A program made the translations under genes and the position numbers. This document shows, piece after piece, positions 18,544-27,920 of a DNA stretch of 64,000 bases (its first letter is position 1; each line of letters opens with the position of its first letter). The notes beneath the pieces were generated by a model that saw only the letters and a list, made by a program, of their open reading frames with translations, did no database searches and was not told where the DNA came from. Source of the DNA: an uncultured Saprospiraceae bacterium (GTDB lineage Bacteria; Bacteroidota; Bacteroidia; Chitinophagales; Saprospiraceae); NCBI GenBank assembly GCA_937950315.1, contig CALFDU010000001.1, positions 62,001 through 126,000 on the forward strand, in the 5' to 3' direction.

Positions 18544-19506
18544 TTACGGATTGATGTAGTGTTTTAGTATTTGAATCTGGTTGTTTTGTTCAATTTGAAC
18601 CATGATCAATCCTGAATGGTTGACATCTATCAATACTTGATTTCCTTCTCTCACAAAATTGATGGTTTGGCCATTTGAATTGTAGCATGTAATTCTGGCA
18701 TTGGTGTCTAACTCCTCAATGCTAAATTGGTTGTTTGAAGGATTGGGGGAAGTTTTTAGCCCAAGTTCAGTCGAAGTGTTTTCTGTCGAAGAAAGGCAAT
18801 TTATATCTCTTACGTATTCAAATGCGGTTCTTAGAATTTCATCGCGATTGGGAAAATCGATGGTGTGTCCGATGCCCTGCATCAGGTTTGTTTCCAAACA
18901 AGCTCCAGCTTCTGTGAGTTGCTCAACAGCAGGTGTAAATCTATTGGATACATTGTCATTGGAGCCATGAATGAGATACCAATTTTCATGGGTAGCATTG
19001 TGGGTGAGTGGAGCGATTTCTGAAGCTCCAGAGATTGCAGCGCCTATTGGAATAAATCCAGCAAACTCATCAACCCGCCTTAGGCCATAGCTGTAGACAG
19101 TACTTCCTCCTCTAGAAAAGCCAATCAGATATTTTTGAGATTCATCGATATTAAACCAAAGAGACATAGAGTCGATCAATGAAGAAGTGAATGCAGTGTC
19201 AATTGGGTCATCAATAGAACCATCTATTCCACCATCTGGGCAAGCCAAGATCAATTGATTTTCTTCAGCAAAATTAATCAATGTATCACGCCAAGATTGA
19301 GCATCCCATCTATTGGTATTGAATGGATGAAGACCGACCATCAATGGGTTGGCTTGGGTTTCATCATATGAGGACGGAACATAAATCGAATATTTCTTAT
19401 TGTCATCTGATTGAAAAGCATAATCGCCATCTATACTTTGTTGTGCCACTACCACGCTATTAAACATGAATATCAAGGCAACAAATAATAACTTGTTCAT
19501 CTTCAT
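18544..19506 (-). CDS. Secreted alpha/beta hydrolase with T9SS type A tail
   Basis: 320 residues with a signal peptide (cleavage near VVVAQQ, residue 21). The hydrolase fold resembles the feruloyl-esterase/PHB-depolymerase (LpqC-like) group: nucleophile Ser131 in GFSRGGS, and His214 in GIGHTIDFP as the catalytic His; Asp184 in HGSNDN is the candidate acid. Residues about 245-320 form a T9SS type A sorting domain: SPNPSNNQFSIE, a short strand pair, then a C-terminal ILKHYINP. The protein is therefore expected on the cell surface or released. An esterase acting on hemicellulose side groups would suit the nearby GH74 enzyme, but this is inference. Confidence 0.85.
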   Translation of the reverse strand: MKMNKLLFVALIFMFNSVVVAQQSIDGDYAFQSDDNKKYSIYVPSSYDETQANPLMVGLHPFNTNRWDAQSWRDTLINFAEENQLILACPDGGIDGSIDDPIDTAFTSSLIDSMSLWFNIDESQKYLIGFSRGGSTVYSYGLRRVDEFAGFIPIGAAISGASEIAPLTHNATHENWYLIHGSNDNVSNRFTPAVEQLTEAGACLETNLMQGIGHTIDFPNRDEILRTAFEYVRDINCLSSTENTSTELGLKTSPNPSNNQFSIEELDTNARITCYNSNGQTINFVREGNQVLIDVNHSGLIMVQIEQNNQIQILKHYINP

Positions 19507-19609
19507 TGGTTTGTCACGAAGTTAATGAAACGATCACTATTTTTTAGACTAATTGTCGTTTTGTGAAACTTAATCCAGGAGAGATACTAGCTTTAAATGG
19601 TCATGAATG

Positions 19610-19650
19610 AAAACACCCTTATGCTATGAAAACAAGAATAAGGGTGTTTT
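19610..19650 (-). terminator. Terminator after the dikinase-like gene
   Basis: AAAACACCCTTAT pairs perfectly (13 bp) with ATAAGGGTGTTTT across a 15-base loop. T tracts occur on both sides, so it may work in both directions; it sits 36 bases after the stop of the minus-strand gene at 19687. Confidence 0.75.
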
Positions 19651-19686
19651 TAATGATTGTATTAAAGTAGGCCTTGCTAAACTGTA

Positions 19687-22600
19687 TTACATTTTAATAA
19701 GTTTAAAATATTGTTCAAAGTCTTTGGAGTAACATCTTAAGAAATAGGTTCCAGCTGGATTATCATCGAGAGAAATAGTCGTTCGTTGTTTTGAGGCAGG
19801 AATTTCAGCTAGTTTAATCAGACTACCCAAATTATCGAAAATTTCAATTTGAATGGATTCAGTCCATTGCGTGTTTTCCGTTAATCCAATTATGAATTCA
19901 TCCTGTGTAGGATTTGGGAATATCTCAAACTCATTGCTGAGTACGTGATCTTGATTGCTTGATACTTCAAAATCTACCAAGATTTCTTCTTCATAAATAC
20001 AACTTCCATTTGAATCTGTTACAGCAATTATGTAATTGCCAGCCTCAAGATTGGTGAAGATATTGTCAGAACTAAAATTGGTTCCGTTATCTATAGAATA
20101 AGAGTAGGGTGGTTCTCCACCAGATGATTCAATAGTGATTGTTCCGTTGGGGTCACTTTGACTAGAAGAACTAGTGGTGCTTACTTCTGCACTCACAATG
20201 CAAAACAACTCTGAAGGGCAGAAGTTGATTTCTGTTTGGTCCATAAATTCGCCATTGTCAAATCCAATGAGGTCTCCATCTACATTGTATATAGAGATAT
20301 CTCCGAGACCAAATCCACAACAAATTCCATCTGAATAAGCATCTACTACTGTCAATGTGTAACAAGAATCATAACTCAAACAATAATCTGTATCAAAGAA
20401 AGTTATACCTTGGTTCAATTCTCCAGATTCTAGAATATTGTCGTCATTTTCATACGTCAAAAACCATGAAGTTTCTTGAGGGAAGTTATCTGGATTTATT
20501 TCTAAAGTTATAAATTCTTGCTCATTGTCTAAGTCAGTAGTGAAAGAAGAACTGTTGTTTGTATCAATCGCATCTTGACTATCATTTAGTTTGAGTAAGT
20601 TTAGCGTGATGACATTGTCTGTGGGTTGCAAATTTTGAGTTATATCAATGATAACTTCATCAGAACTCTCAAAAGGTATTCCAATACTTGCAGTTATTAT
20701 ATCTGTGCTGATCCCATTCACAACCACTTCTATTTCAGCACTTGTGAGTAAAGACGCTCCAAAGTTTTCGATGAGGGCTCTTGCCGCTAAGGTTTCTCCA
20801 CAATTTAATCTAAACAATTCACCAGTAATGGATCCTTCAATAGAATGTAGATTTCTGACAACGGTTGTCAAGGTGTCATTGGTGCTGAACCCATCTGTTG
20901 CTTGATCTACAACAACAGTGATGTCATAATCTCCGATAACAGATAAGTCAACAGGTGTTGTAAATTGATATTCTTGGGTGGTTTGTGGGCCTAGATTGTC
21001 GGAGATGCTTTGAGTTTCAATGAATACATCATCGACATAAAGACTAATTTCAAAATCAGACATGTCTCTTAGTCCTTCATTGGAAATGACAGCAGATACC
21101 AATTCATTGGTACCCAATAGGTCAGATGAAGTTGGTTGTGTCAATTCGGTAACCCCTAAATCAAAAGTTGCATTGATTTCTGCCCAAAAAGAAACCCATG
21201 GTCTAGCTTGCTTGATTATCAATTGATCATCAACGGTCACTTTGTATTCTATATCCATACCAAATCCTTCTGCTCCCACTACATCATATAGTTCTGCAAA
21301 TTCATCATGAATGACCCCAAGGTAATCACGCATTTGGTTTAAATATTGCTCGCCCATCACGAGCTGACCATTTGGTACTAGGTTAGAATTTCTTAAAACA
21401 AAGTAGCCTTCTTCTGGATCAATGTGTAAGATTAACTCCTCGGGAATTGAATTTGCATCAGGATTGGTGATCAAAGATTCACCAACTTGTGTATTTAGGT
21501 AAAAAGTATTTTCTGTTCCATAGATCGGGTCGATACTTACACCTACACCATTGGATTTCTCATCTTGGAAATTAGGATGACACAAAACGCCCATTGCCGC
21601 AATAAACTGATCTACCCTGTAAAATTCTCTTTCGTCATAAGCACGGAAATTCCACATACTAGCATATACCTGTTTAATGGATTTGGAAATATGTCCCTCA
21701 TCGAGGTGTTGGGTTTTGGAGGTATATAAACCCGCTCCGCTAAATCCAGGAAGGTCTTCGTTGTTGGTGCTCGATCGGCATCTAACCGCAGTACCTTCCG
21801 GAAATGAATCGTGCATTTCTTGTAAATCATCCAGCATCCATTGAGGCATATCAGCATCCTTGATATCGCGTCTAAAATCTTTTAGCATGTCTATGCGTAC
21901 TTCTAGATCTGCAATAAAATCTGGATCACTTAACATTTCTTCTGCTTCCTCGTAGAAACCATTGTACTTCATGAATTCATCGTAATAGTAAAAAGGTATA
22001 CCAAAACCATTGGGGATTGTTCCTTCTGGAAAACCAAAAGTTCTCATGGTAGCAACATTGGCACATTTAGCACCAAAGGCTGTCGACATCTCAAAGCCAA
22101 TCTCGTCCAATGGAAGAATTTCTGTCTGACTTAAGTCTCGTTCTGGTATTTGAGGTTCTGTAGGACGGATATTGTCGTACCATTCATTCACCTCTTCTTG
22201 AGTAGCTGCCCTAAGCGTATATTCTTGTGCTTCAACTTTGTAGTAAACAAAGCCATCTAACAAACTAGCAATGGCCGGATCGTCTAATGGATCTTTTATG
22301 TAAGCATTGGGCAGATTGTCTTGGATGGCCCTTAAGTTAACATGAGAAAGTGGCGTCTGTACTATAGATGTAATGATTCCTCCAACTCTAGGAAGTGAGT
22401 TGGGTAGAGCATCGTACAACACTATGTCTCTAGATCCTGGGTTTTCGTCTAATTGCATGTGTCGGAAGAATCCATATCCTTCTGATTCATTGAATGGAAT
22501 GTAGTCGATGTCTGCAAAATAAATTGATTCTAACACGACAGGAATTCTTGATCCAATGTAGTCGTTTTTGTATTCGTTTTCGTATATATTTTCTCCTCCA

Positions 22601-23397
22601 GAACCAACAAAGTGTTGCAAATTATTTTCCAGAAAAGGCATATTTGCAGCTAAAAGTTCATGCGTTTTTTGCACACGTGAAAATTCATACGTATCACCAA
22701 ATGAAAAATTGAACGAATAGGTGCCTATGACTCCGTTGTAGAAAATTTCATTTGGGTTGTAAACAACTTCACCGGTAACGACATCGTCCTGATATAAATT
22801 TAATCCTATTGTTGCCAAAAAAGAGTTATGGATAGCATGTGTAACACTGTTAATAAAAAATATTTCTGGCGTTGCAGAATCAATATTGACAATCGCAAAT
22901 TTTGCAAATTCTTGGTTGTTTAAGAATGGAGCCCATGGGATATCGGCTGTTACAACAGACATCTGTGAAAATGTTTCTGGAGAATCAATTACTGGTACTC
23001 CATCTATAATTGGAATTTGTCGCGCAAAATTCAACGGAGCATTTGTTGGCATACTGTTAAGCTCGGTGATGTCATCAATTCCATCATTGTCAAAATCTCC
23101 AGGGTTGTCAACAGGGTAAGCTGTTATGGTATAATTTTCTTCAGGAAAAGCTGCCAATGGTTCTGAAATAAACATTTTCCCATCTTCGCCCATTGTAATT
23201 GAAGTGATGGACTCATAGGCTTGATCTGGCTCATGCGTCGCAGATAATAGATAGTACATATCTGAACTTCCTTCTATTTCCAGTTGAACTTGGTCAAAGG
23301 GATTCACACTATAGGATAAAATTTCCACTTCTTGTGCCGTTGATAATTGGCTGGTTAGAAAAAATATAACCAATAGAAGTAAAGATGGATGTTTCAT
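19687..23397 (-). CDS. Exported glucan/water-dikinase-like protein: phosphohistidine and PPDK ATP-grasp domains with T9SS tail
   Basis: 1236 residues. Signal peptide to about 21 (STAQE); calcium-type motif DFDNDGIDD at 101-109; unassigned beta-rich region 130-320; a swivel-like segment around 325-395 with His352 in TPLSHVNLRA, similar to the LSHVSVRAR phosphohistidine motif of plant glucan, water dikinases; a PPDK_N/PEP-synthase ATP-grasp domain at about 425-737 with AVRCRSSTNNEDLPGFSGAG (537-556), VYASMWNFRA (577-586), VGESLITNP (638-646) and DIEYKV...IIKQARP (715-732), so the nucleotide and Mg residues seem intact. Then CARDB-like beta sandwiches (740-930), a further beta domain, a SprB-like repeat (GGEPPYSYSIDNG) and a type A tail (FPNPTQDEF onward). 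There is no PEP-utiliser TIM barrel, so it cannot be an ordinary PEP synthase or PPDK. The acceptor is unknown. Confidence 0.8.
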   Translation of the reverse strand: MKHPSLLLLVIFFLTSQLSTAQEVEILSYSVNPFDQVQLEIEGSSDMYYLLSATHEPDQAYESITSITMGEDGKMFISEPLAAFPEENYTITAYPVDNPGDFDNDGIDDITELNSMPTNAPLNFARQIPIIDGVPVIDSPETFSQMSVVTADIPWAPFLNNQEFAKFAIVNIDSATPEIFFINSVTHAIHNSFLATIGLNLYQDDVVTGEVVYNPNEIFYNGVIGTYSFNFSFGDTYEFSRVQKTHELLAANMPFLENNLQHFVGSGGENIYENEYKNDYIGSRIPVVLESIYFADIDYIPFNESEGYGFFRHMQLDENPGSRDIVLYDALPNSLPRVGGIITSIVQTPLSHVNLRAIQDNLPNAYIKDPLDDPAIASLLDGFVYYKVEAQEYTLRAATQEEVNEWYDNIRPTEPQIPERDLSQTEILPLDEIGFEMSTAFGAKCANVATMRTFGFPEGTIPNGFGIPFYYYDEFMKYNGFYEEAEEMLSDPDFIADLEVRIDMLKDFRRDIKDADMPQWMLDDLQEMHDSFPEGTAVRCRSSTNNEDLPGFSGAGLYTSKTQHLDEGHISKSIKQVYASMWNFRAYDEREFYRVDQFIAAMGVLCHPNFQDEKSNGVGVSIDPIYGTENTFYLNTQVGESLITNPDANSIPEELILHIDPEEGYFVLRNSNLVPNGQLVMGEQYLNQMRDYLGVIHDEFAELYDVVGAEGFGMDIEYKVTVDDQLIIKQARPWVSFWAEINATFDLGVTELTQPTSSDLLGTNELVSAVISNEGLRDMSDFEISLYVDDVFIETQSISDNLGPQTTQEYQFTTPVDLSVIGDYDITVVVDQATDGFSTNDTLTTVVRNLHSIEGSITGELFRLNCGETLAARALIENFGASLLTSAEIEVVVNGISTDIITASIGIPFESSDEVIIDITQNLQPTDNVITLNLLKLNDSQDAIDTNNSSSFTTDLDNEQEFITLEINPDNFPQETSWFLTYENDDNILESGELNQGITFFDTDYCLSYDSCYTLTVVDAYSDGICCGFGLGDISIYNVDGDLIGFDNGEFMDQTEINFCPSELFCIVSAEVSTTSSSSQSDPNGTITIESSGGEPPYSYSIDNGTNFSSDNIFTNLEAGNYIIAVTDSNGSCIYEEEILVDFEVSSNQDHVLSNEFEIFPNPTQDEFIIGLTENTQWTESIQIEIFDNLGSLIKLAEIPASKQRTTISLDDNPAGTYFLRCYSKDFEQYFKLIKM

Positions 23398-23948
23398 GCG
23401 GTTTGTTTTAATGCTTAGTTTCTTAATTGCATATACCTAAGATACAAGGCTTTTAGTGCGATTAATTTGAAAATAAAAATACATTTCTTGGGATTAAGAT
23501 TTGCATTTAGCCTTGTTTATATTTGAAGATATATTTCTAACGACTTAGAAATAAAAAAAGAATAAAAAAATATCCTGATTTTTCTAAACTAATGTCAAAA
23601 GATCTAAGAGGTTTGTCCATAAATCTAAAAGAACAATGGTGGCAAGCAGGTAAGTAAATAACAGCGAATGAAAGCCATATTGGACTGCTCAAATGTTATT
23701 AATTGAAATAGGTGGATTTGTCGACCATACAACATTGAATAAAATCACCAAAAACTTGGTGGTGTTCCAGAAAATCATTGTCGATGGGTTATTTTTTGTT
23801 TGTGAAAATGGATTCGAACCGTTGAAGTTGACTGTCATTCATTTAGTGTTGTATTCTACAAAGATAGAGCAGGTCGAAAATAAAACTGCTAATGGAAATT
23901 GCTTTAAACATGAAGCGCTTATACTTTAAGATATAAAATTATTGGCCC
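23398..23948 (+). other. 551-base stretch without a convincing gene
   Basis: Upstream region of the dikinase-like gene and downstream region of the T9SS type B gene. It is AT-rich near the dikinase start. A 6-bp hairpin CACCAA/TTGGTG lies at 23746-23761. A 78-residue plus-strand frame (23693-23929) has no recognisable family and is not called. The sequence GGATTCGAACC near 23810-23820 looks like the T-arm of a minus-strand tRNA, but the rest of a cloverleaf does not fold. Confidence 0.5.
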
Positions 23949-25547
23949 TTATTTCACCAATGTAATCGATCCAAAAAATGAATTGGAAGTCCCGGCAGCA
24001 AATTCAACGTCAAGGCGATATGTGTAGACGCCAGGTTCTCGATTCCTTCCATCCCATTCTTTACCTTCAAATAGAAGATTGCCCCATCGGTTATAGATAG
24101 ATAAGTGGTAATCAACGATTTCGCCATCTGGTCCAAAGGGGAGGAAAGTGTCGTTGATACCATCGTTGTCTGGGCTAAAAATATTTGGGATGAAAATATT
24201 GAAGTGAGACAATTGAAGAAACAATAAGCTATCGCAACCAATGGATGAAGTCAGCGTCACTGGGTAATCACCTTCCTCGGTAAATTCGAATTCTTCAATT
24301 TGATAAGTTTCTCCTTGTAAGATAGATACAGCCACCGTATCAAATCGAGTTCCGATCACGCTTAACTCTAATGATACAATACTGTCACATCCATTTCCGG
24401 TTTGTATGGTATCTAAGTAGCTTCCGGATTCTGTCAATTGGTTTTCTCCAAGTTGAAAGGCATCTCCTTCACAAATGGATACAATGGGTTGTTGATTAAA
24501 AATCGGTATTTCATATTCGTAATCAACTGAAATTCTACATGTTGATCCATCGATAATTCTTACTTGAAAAATGCCTTCTCCATAGTTCATGAGGAGTTCA
24601 GAATTTGTTTCTCCTGGCAAGGCAATGCCGTTTTGATACCATTGGTATTCAAAATCAGCATTGTTAGGAATTGAAATTGTGAAGTCAGGACTGCATGGGT
24701 GGTTTTCTTCCGAAACGACCAATTCAAAGGACTCAAGGTCTGCGAGTATAAGATTGTCAAAGAAATAGTAAGTACTTACAGGATTGAATACTGGATCGCA
24801 AGCAGGCCCTATTGCAATGGCATAAATATCTTGTTCTGGTGTAATGTTTTCGAAGGTGTTGATCCATACATCCCCATCTATACCGGAGACCAATCGATCA
24901 CCAAGCTTTACCCAATTTAGACTGTTGGTCGGACAACCAAAGGCATTGTTCCCGATTCCAAATGGTAAATTCTCGCAATCGCTTGTGCCATAAAAAGTGA
25001 TATTGATCGGAGGCGATCGCAAATCATCTACAAATCCAACATCAAATTGAAAACGATAGGTTTGATTTGCCAAGAGCGGATTAATAAGACAGGCACCTGC
25101 ATACTCTTTCCAAAATGGTTCTGGTCCATAATTCGTATTGTTGCCTTCTCCGATAATTCTACCATCTCTGAAACCCATAATTCCTTCTCCGTCAGGAAAA
25201 GGCATTGGCGGAGGGAAATTTTGCCACCCCAACCAATTGCATGTGTGTATAAAGTCGGTTGTCGGTTCAGACGCTTGCATCCAATCCGTCGCACAATCTA
25301 ATTGACTTCGATCCACTGGACAACAGTCCATTTCTTCAAATGAAGGATTTGGAATGAAAGAAACGGGTTCGATCAAAGCACAACTACAATCTGGGTCATT
25401 GAGGTCGATAAGATTGTCAAAGTCATCATCGATTCCGTTGTCGCATATCTCTGTTTGACAAAACGCAGTTGATCCTCCCAAAAGGACAATCAAAAAAAAG
25501 AAGCAGCTTTTTAAACAGCTTATACAATAATGATGAACGTGTATCAT
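23949..25547 (-). CDS. Secreted protein with gliding-motility C-terminal domain (T9SS type B)
   Basis: 532 residues from the ATG at 25547; the longer frame to 25559 would need TTG. The leader (hydrophobic FFFLIVLLGGSTAFCQ) is followed by ICDNGIDDDFDNLIDLNDPDC, a MopE-like acidic calcium-type motif, then a lectin-like beta-sandwich with many cysteines, an Ig/PKD-like part (YQWYQNGIALPGETN) and two SICEGDAF.../GCDSI repeats. The C-terminus is the T9SS type B (CHU_C) domain: FIPNIFSPDNDGINDTF, IYNRWGNLLFE, WDGR and PGVYTYRL. A surface adhesin is likely, but the ligand cannot be told from sequence. Confidence 0.88.
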   Translation of the reverse strand: MIHVHHYCISCLKSCFFFLIVLLGGSTAFCQTEICDNGIDDDFDNLIDLNDPDCSCALIEPVSFIPNPSFEEMDCCPVDRSQLDCATDWMQASEPTTDFIHTCNWLGWQNFPPPMPFPDGEGIMGFRDGRIIGEGNNTNYGPEPFWKEYAGACLINPLLANQTYRFQFDVGFVDDLRSPPINITFYGTSDCENLPFGIGNNAFGCPTNSLNWVKLGDRLVSGIDGDVWINTFENITPEQDIYAIAIGPACDPVFNPVSTYYFFDNLILADLESFELVVSEENHPCSPDFTISIPNNADFEYQWYQNGIALPGETNSELLMNYGEGIFQVRIIDGSTCRISVDYEYEIPIFNQQPIVSICEGDAFQLGENQLTESGSYLDTIQTGNGCDSIVSLELSVIGTRFDTVAVSILQGETYQIEEFEFTEEGDYPVTLTSSIGCDSLLFLQLSHFNIFIPNIFSPDNDGINDTFLPFGPDGEIVDYHLSIYNRWGNLLFEGKEWDGRNREPGVYTYRLDVEFAAGTSNSFFGSITLVK

Positions 25548-25694
25548 AGTATTATCCAAATCGGTCTATACTAATTTAGTTTAATTCTTTGAAAAAGATG
25601 GTGTTGGGGCTTATGACAATCAGTAAATATTGGGACTACTGTTATTGCGGACGGATATTTAGCTTTTTACAGTGAAAAGAAAGGGAATTGCTAC

Positions 25695-27152
25695 TTAAAA
25701 AACAATACTTTTTCCATGTCGTCGATCGTCTCCCTTTGCTTCTACATGATTGCCATTTATCAAGATAGAATGCACACCACCAAAATAAATGCCTTCTTCG
25801 TCCCAAAGGTTAGATGGTAAATCAGAATATTTCCATTCAGCCTCCTTTTCAACTTGAAACAATCCATCTTGATAGTGATATCTTGGTTCTTTTATCGCTG
25901 AGCGCAAATGTTTGTTTTCTGCATACACATGATGTATTACTTGTCCAATCGCATATGGGATTCTACTTGCCCCGCCTGATCCTCCGACGAATTCTAATTG
26001 ATGTTCAAGATCTGTTACCATGGTCGGTGTCATCATGGAATGCAATCTGGAATTAGGAGCCCAAGAATGTGCGCCATTTGGTAAGAGAAATATTTCTCCC
26101 AACATATTGTTGAGTTGCATATCCGTGCCTGGAATAAAATATCCACATCCTTCACCTATAGAACTTGTAAGTGCAATGGCGTTTCCTTTATTGTCAACAA
26201 TGTTGAAATGAGACGTACCTTTGTTGGAAGACAAGGAAGGTTGTAGTTTGAAATTGTTGTTGGGGTATAGATCATTTAGATGGGTTTTTATTTCATCCTC
26301 CTTGCTGATTTTAATTTGAGCTTGTTTTATGGCCAATGGCAATGCTTGATTTTTCGCTTCTATTTCTGCTAGCATGATGGCCATGGCAGCGCCTCCTTTA
26401 CTAGGACCATTGGGTAAGTGGATTCGTTTGTTTTTGTAGGGTATCGTGAATGCTTCTCCGATATGTACTTTGTAATTTTCAAAATCTTCTCTTCTTAAGA
26501 ATCCTCCTTTGCTCTTGCTATCTGATGCAATGGTTTTGGCAATTTCACCATGATAGAAACCTCGTTCTCCTTCTATTGCAATGAAATCTAAAAAATCAGC
26601 CATGCCTGGCATTTTCAATACATCACCTTCCTGTATTATTTTTCCATTTTTATAGAAAACATCCTTTACGGATGGATCAAGTTGATAAATAGGTTCCAGT
26701 AGATTGATATCATAAGATTGGAAAGCGTTCATGACAACACCTTCTTTGGCAAGTTGGATAGCCGGTTGAACCAATTCAGATATAGGGATAGAGCCATAGT
26801 CTTTGTGCAAGGCGAAAATTCCTGCAATACTTCCTGGGACTGCAGCGGCTGCCATGCCTACATGAAACTTTTCCGCCTCTCCGCCAAAGTCGATCAGAAC
26901 TGGATAGAAGTCTTTGTCTTTTAGATCTTTGTTGATCGGGGTCTGACAAAAGAAGTCATAAAACCGGACCTTTTCATTTACTGGTTTGGCTAAGGCAAAT
27001 CCATTGCCACCTGCGGAAGCCATGCAAGGCTCTGTAATGAACATCGCCAGGTGCGCTGCAATGGCCGCATCAAATGCATTTCCCTTTGCAAGAAGTATTT
27101 CTTTGGCAACTGACAAAGTAATCTCATGACCAGCACTGATGGCGTTTTTCAT
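25695..27152 (-). CDS. Gamma-glutamyltransferase-family protein without signal peptide
   Basis: 485 residues of the Ntn-hydrolase GGT family, which cleaves gamma-glutamyl bonds. Family blocks are AFDAAIAAHLAM, ASAGGNGFAL, the self-processing site with Thr313 in KGTSHFNIVD, GNAIALTSSIG and the oxyanion GGSGGAS. Thr313 should become the nucleophile after autocleavage. It is shorter than typical exported GGTs (about 550-580) and begins directly with the catalytic domain, with no leader, so it appears cytosolic. In an organism that seems to use bacillithiol, the substrate is probably not glutathione; gamma-glutamyl peptides or acylases of related specificity are alternatives. Confidence 0.85.
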   Translation of the reverse strand: MKNAISAGHEITLSVAKEILLAKGNAFDAAIAAHLAMFITEPCMASAGGNGFALAKPVNEKVRFYDFFCQTPINKDLKDKDFYPVLIDFGGEAEKFHVGMAAAAVPGSIAGIFALHKDYGSIPISELVQPAIQLAKEGVVMNAFQSYDINLLEPIYQLDPSVKDVFYKNGKIIQEGDVLKMPGMADFLDFIAIEGERGFYHGEIAKTIASDSKSKGGFLRREDFENYKVHIGEAFTIPYKNKRIHLPNGPSKGGAAMAIMLAEIEAKNQALPLAIKQAQIKISKEDEIKTHLNDLYPNNNFKLQPSLSSNKGTSHFNIVDNKGNAIALTSSIGEGCGYFIPGTDMQLNNMLGEIFLLPNGAHSWAPNSRLHSMMTPTMVTDLEHQLEFVGGSGGASRIPYAIGQVIHHVYAENKHLRSAIKEPRYHYQDGLFQVEKEAEWKYSDLPSNLWDEEGIYFGGVHSILINGNHVEAKGDDRRHGKSIVF

Positions 27153-27232
27153 TCAATGGCTTTTTGCGGTAAATCTAAATTACAAAACTACAGCAAAGAA
27201 TCTGAGTGGTTACCCAAAAAGTAAAAACTCAT

Positions 27233-27240
27233 TATATTTG
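27233..27240 (+). promoter_or_regulatory. Probable promoter -7 element for YdeI-like gene
   Basis: TATATTTG fits TAnnTTTG exactly and lies 20 bases before the ATG at 27260. No clear -33 element is seen. Confidence 0.4.
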
Positions 27241-27259
27241 ATAAGTAAAATCACAGTTT

Positions 27260-27850
27260 ATGCGTCCACAAAAATCACTTTCCGATTTTTTTGAAAACAC
27301 TGAATGGCCTACGGAGATGGAAACTCTTCGAGAAATCCTTCTTACCACTGAACTTGAAGAAACATTGAAATGGGGGATGCCGACTTATACCATCAATGGA
27401 AAAAATGTGGTAGGCTTGGGAAGTTTTAAGGAGCATTTTGCTTTGTGGTTTCATCAAGGTGTTTTTTTGAAAGATCCCAAAGGATTGTTGATCAATGCAC
27501 AAACGGGCAAAACTGTTGGTTTGCGTCATATGAGATTTACCAGTGGTAAGGAGATCAAAAAAAGAATTGTGAAGCAATACGTCCTGGAAGCAATCCAGAA
27601 CCAGAAAGATGGATTGATGATCAAATCCAAAAAGAAAGTATCCAAAGTTGCCATGCCCAAGGAATTAGAGCAGGCTTTTAAGAAAACCAAAAATTTAAAA
27701 GCTTTTTATGAAGCATTGACTCCAGGCAGGCAGAAAGATGTTTGCGAATATATAGATGGTGCAAAGCGGCAATCTACTAGAGATCAACGCTTAGAAAAAT
27801 CCATCGAATTGATGAAAGAAGGGAAGAGTCCGATGGATATGTATCGGTAG
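27260..27850 (+). CDS. YdeI/DUF1801-family protein
   Basis: 196 residues. The N-terminal part (about 1-110) is a DUF1801 domain: ETLKWGMPTYTINGKNVVGLGSFKEH and the FTSGKEI segment are typical. The C-terminal part (about 125-190) is the OmdA/YdeI bacteriocin-protection-like helical motif: LKAFYEALTPGRQKDVCEYIDGAK. Members are cytosolic and of uncertain function; Bacillus YdeI has been linked to resistance to membrane-active peptides. Monocistronic by position, flanked by minus-strand genes. Confidence 0.88.
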   Translation: MRPQKSLSDFFENTEWPTEMETLREILLTTELEETLKWGMPTYTINGKNVVGLGSFKEHFALWFHQGVFLKDPKGLLINAQTGKTVGLRHMRFTSGKEIKKRIVKQYVLEAIQNQKDGLMIKSKKKVSKVAMPKELEQAFKKTKNLKAFYEALTPGRQKDVCEYIDGAKRQSTRDQRLEKSIELMKEGKSPMDMYR

Positions 27851-27920
27851 CTAGCTTAGTAAATCAACTTGAGCGTAATAAAAATCCAATGCAATACCTT
27901 TGATTCATTGAAACCGAAGC

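Noticed and set aside
19687-23397. Reading the dikinase-like protein as plain PEP synthase
   Set aside because: It has a leader and T9SS tail, the His segment is before the ATP-grasp domain and there is no PEP-utiliser barrel.
23800-23885. Possible minus-strand tRNA, from GGATTCGAACC (T-arm like) and GTATTCTAC (D-arm like)
   Set aside because: The T stem has a mismatch, no anticodon stem of five pairs can be formed at the right spacing and the acceptor ends do not pair. At most a decayed tRNA remnant.
23693-23929. 78-residue plus-strand frame
   Set aside because: No leader, family or promoter; overlaps the tRNA-like remnant and is likely a chance frame.
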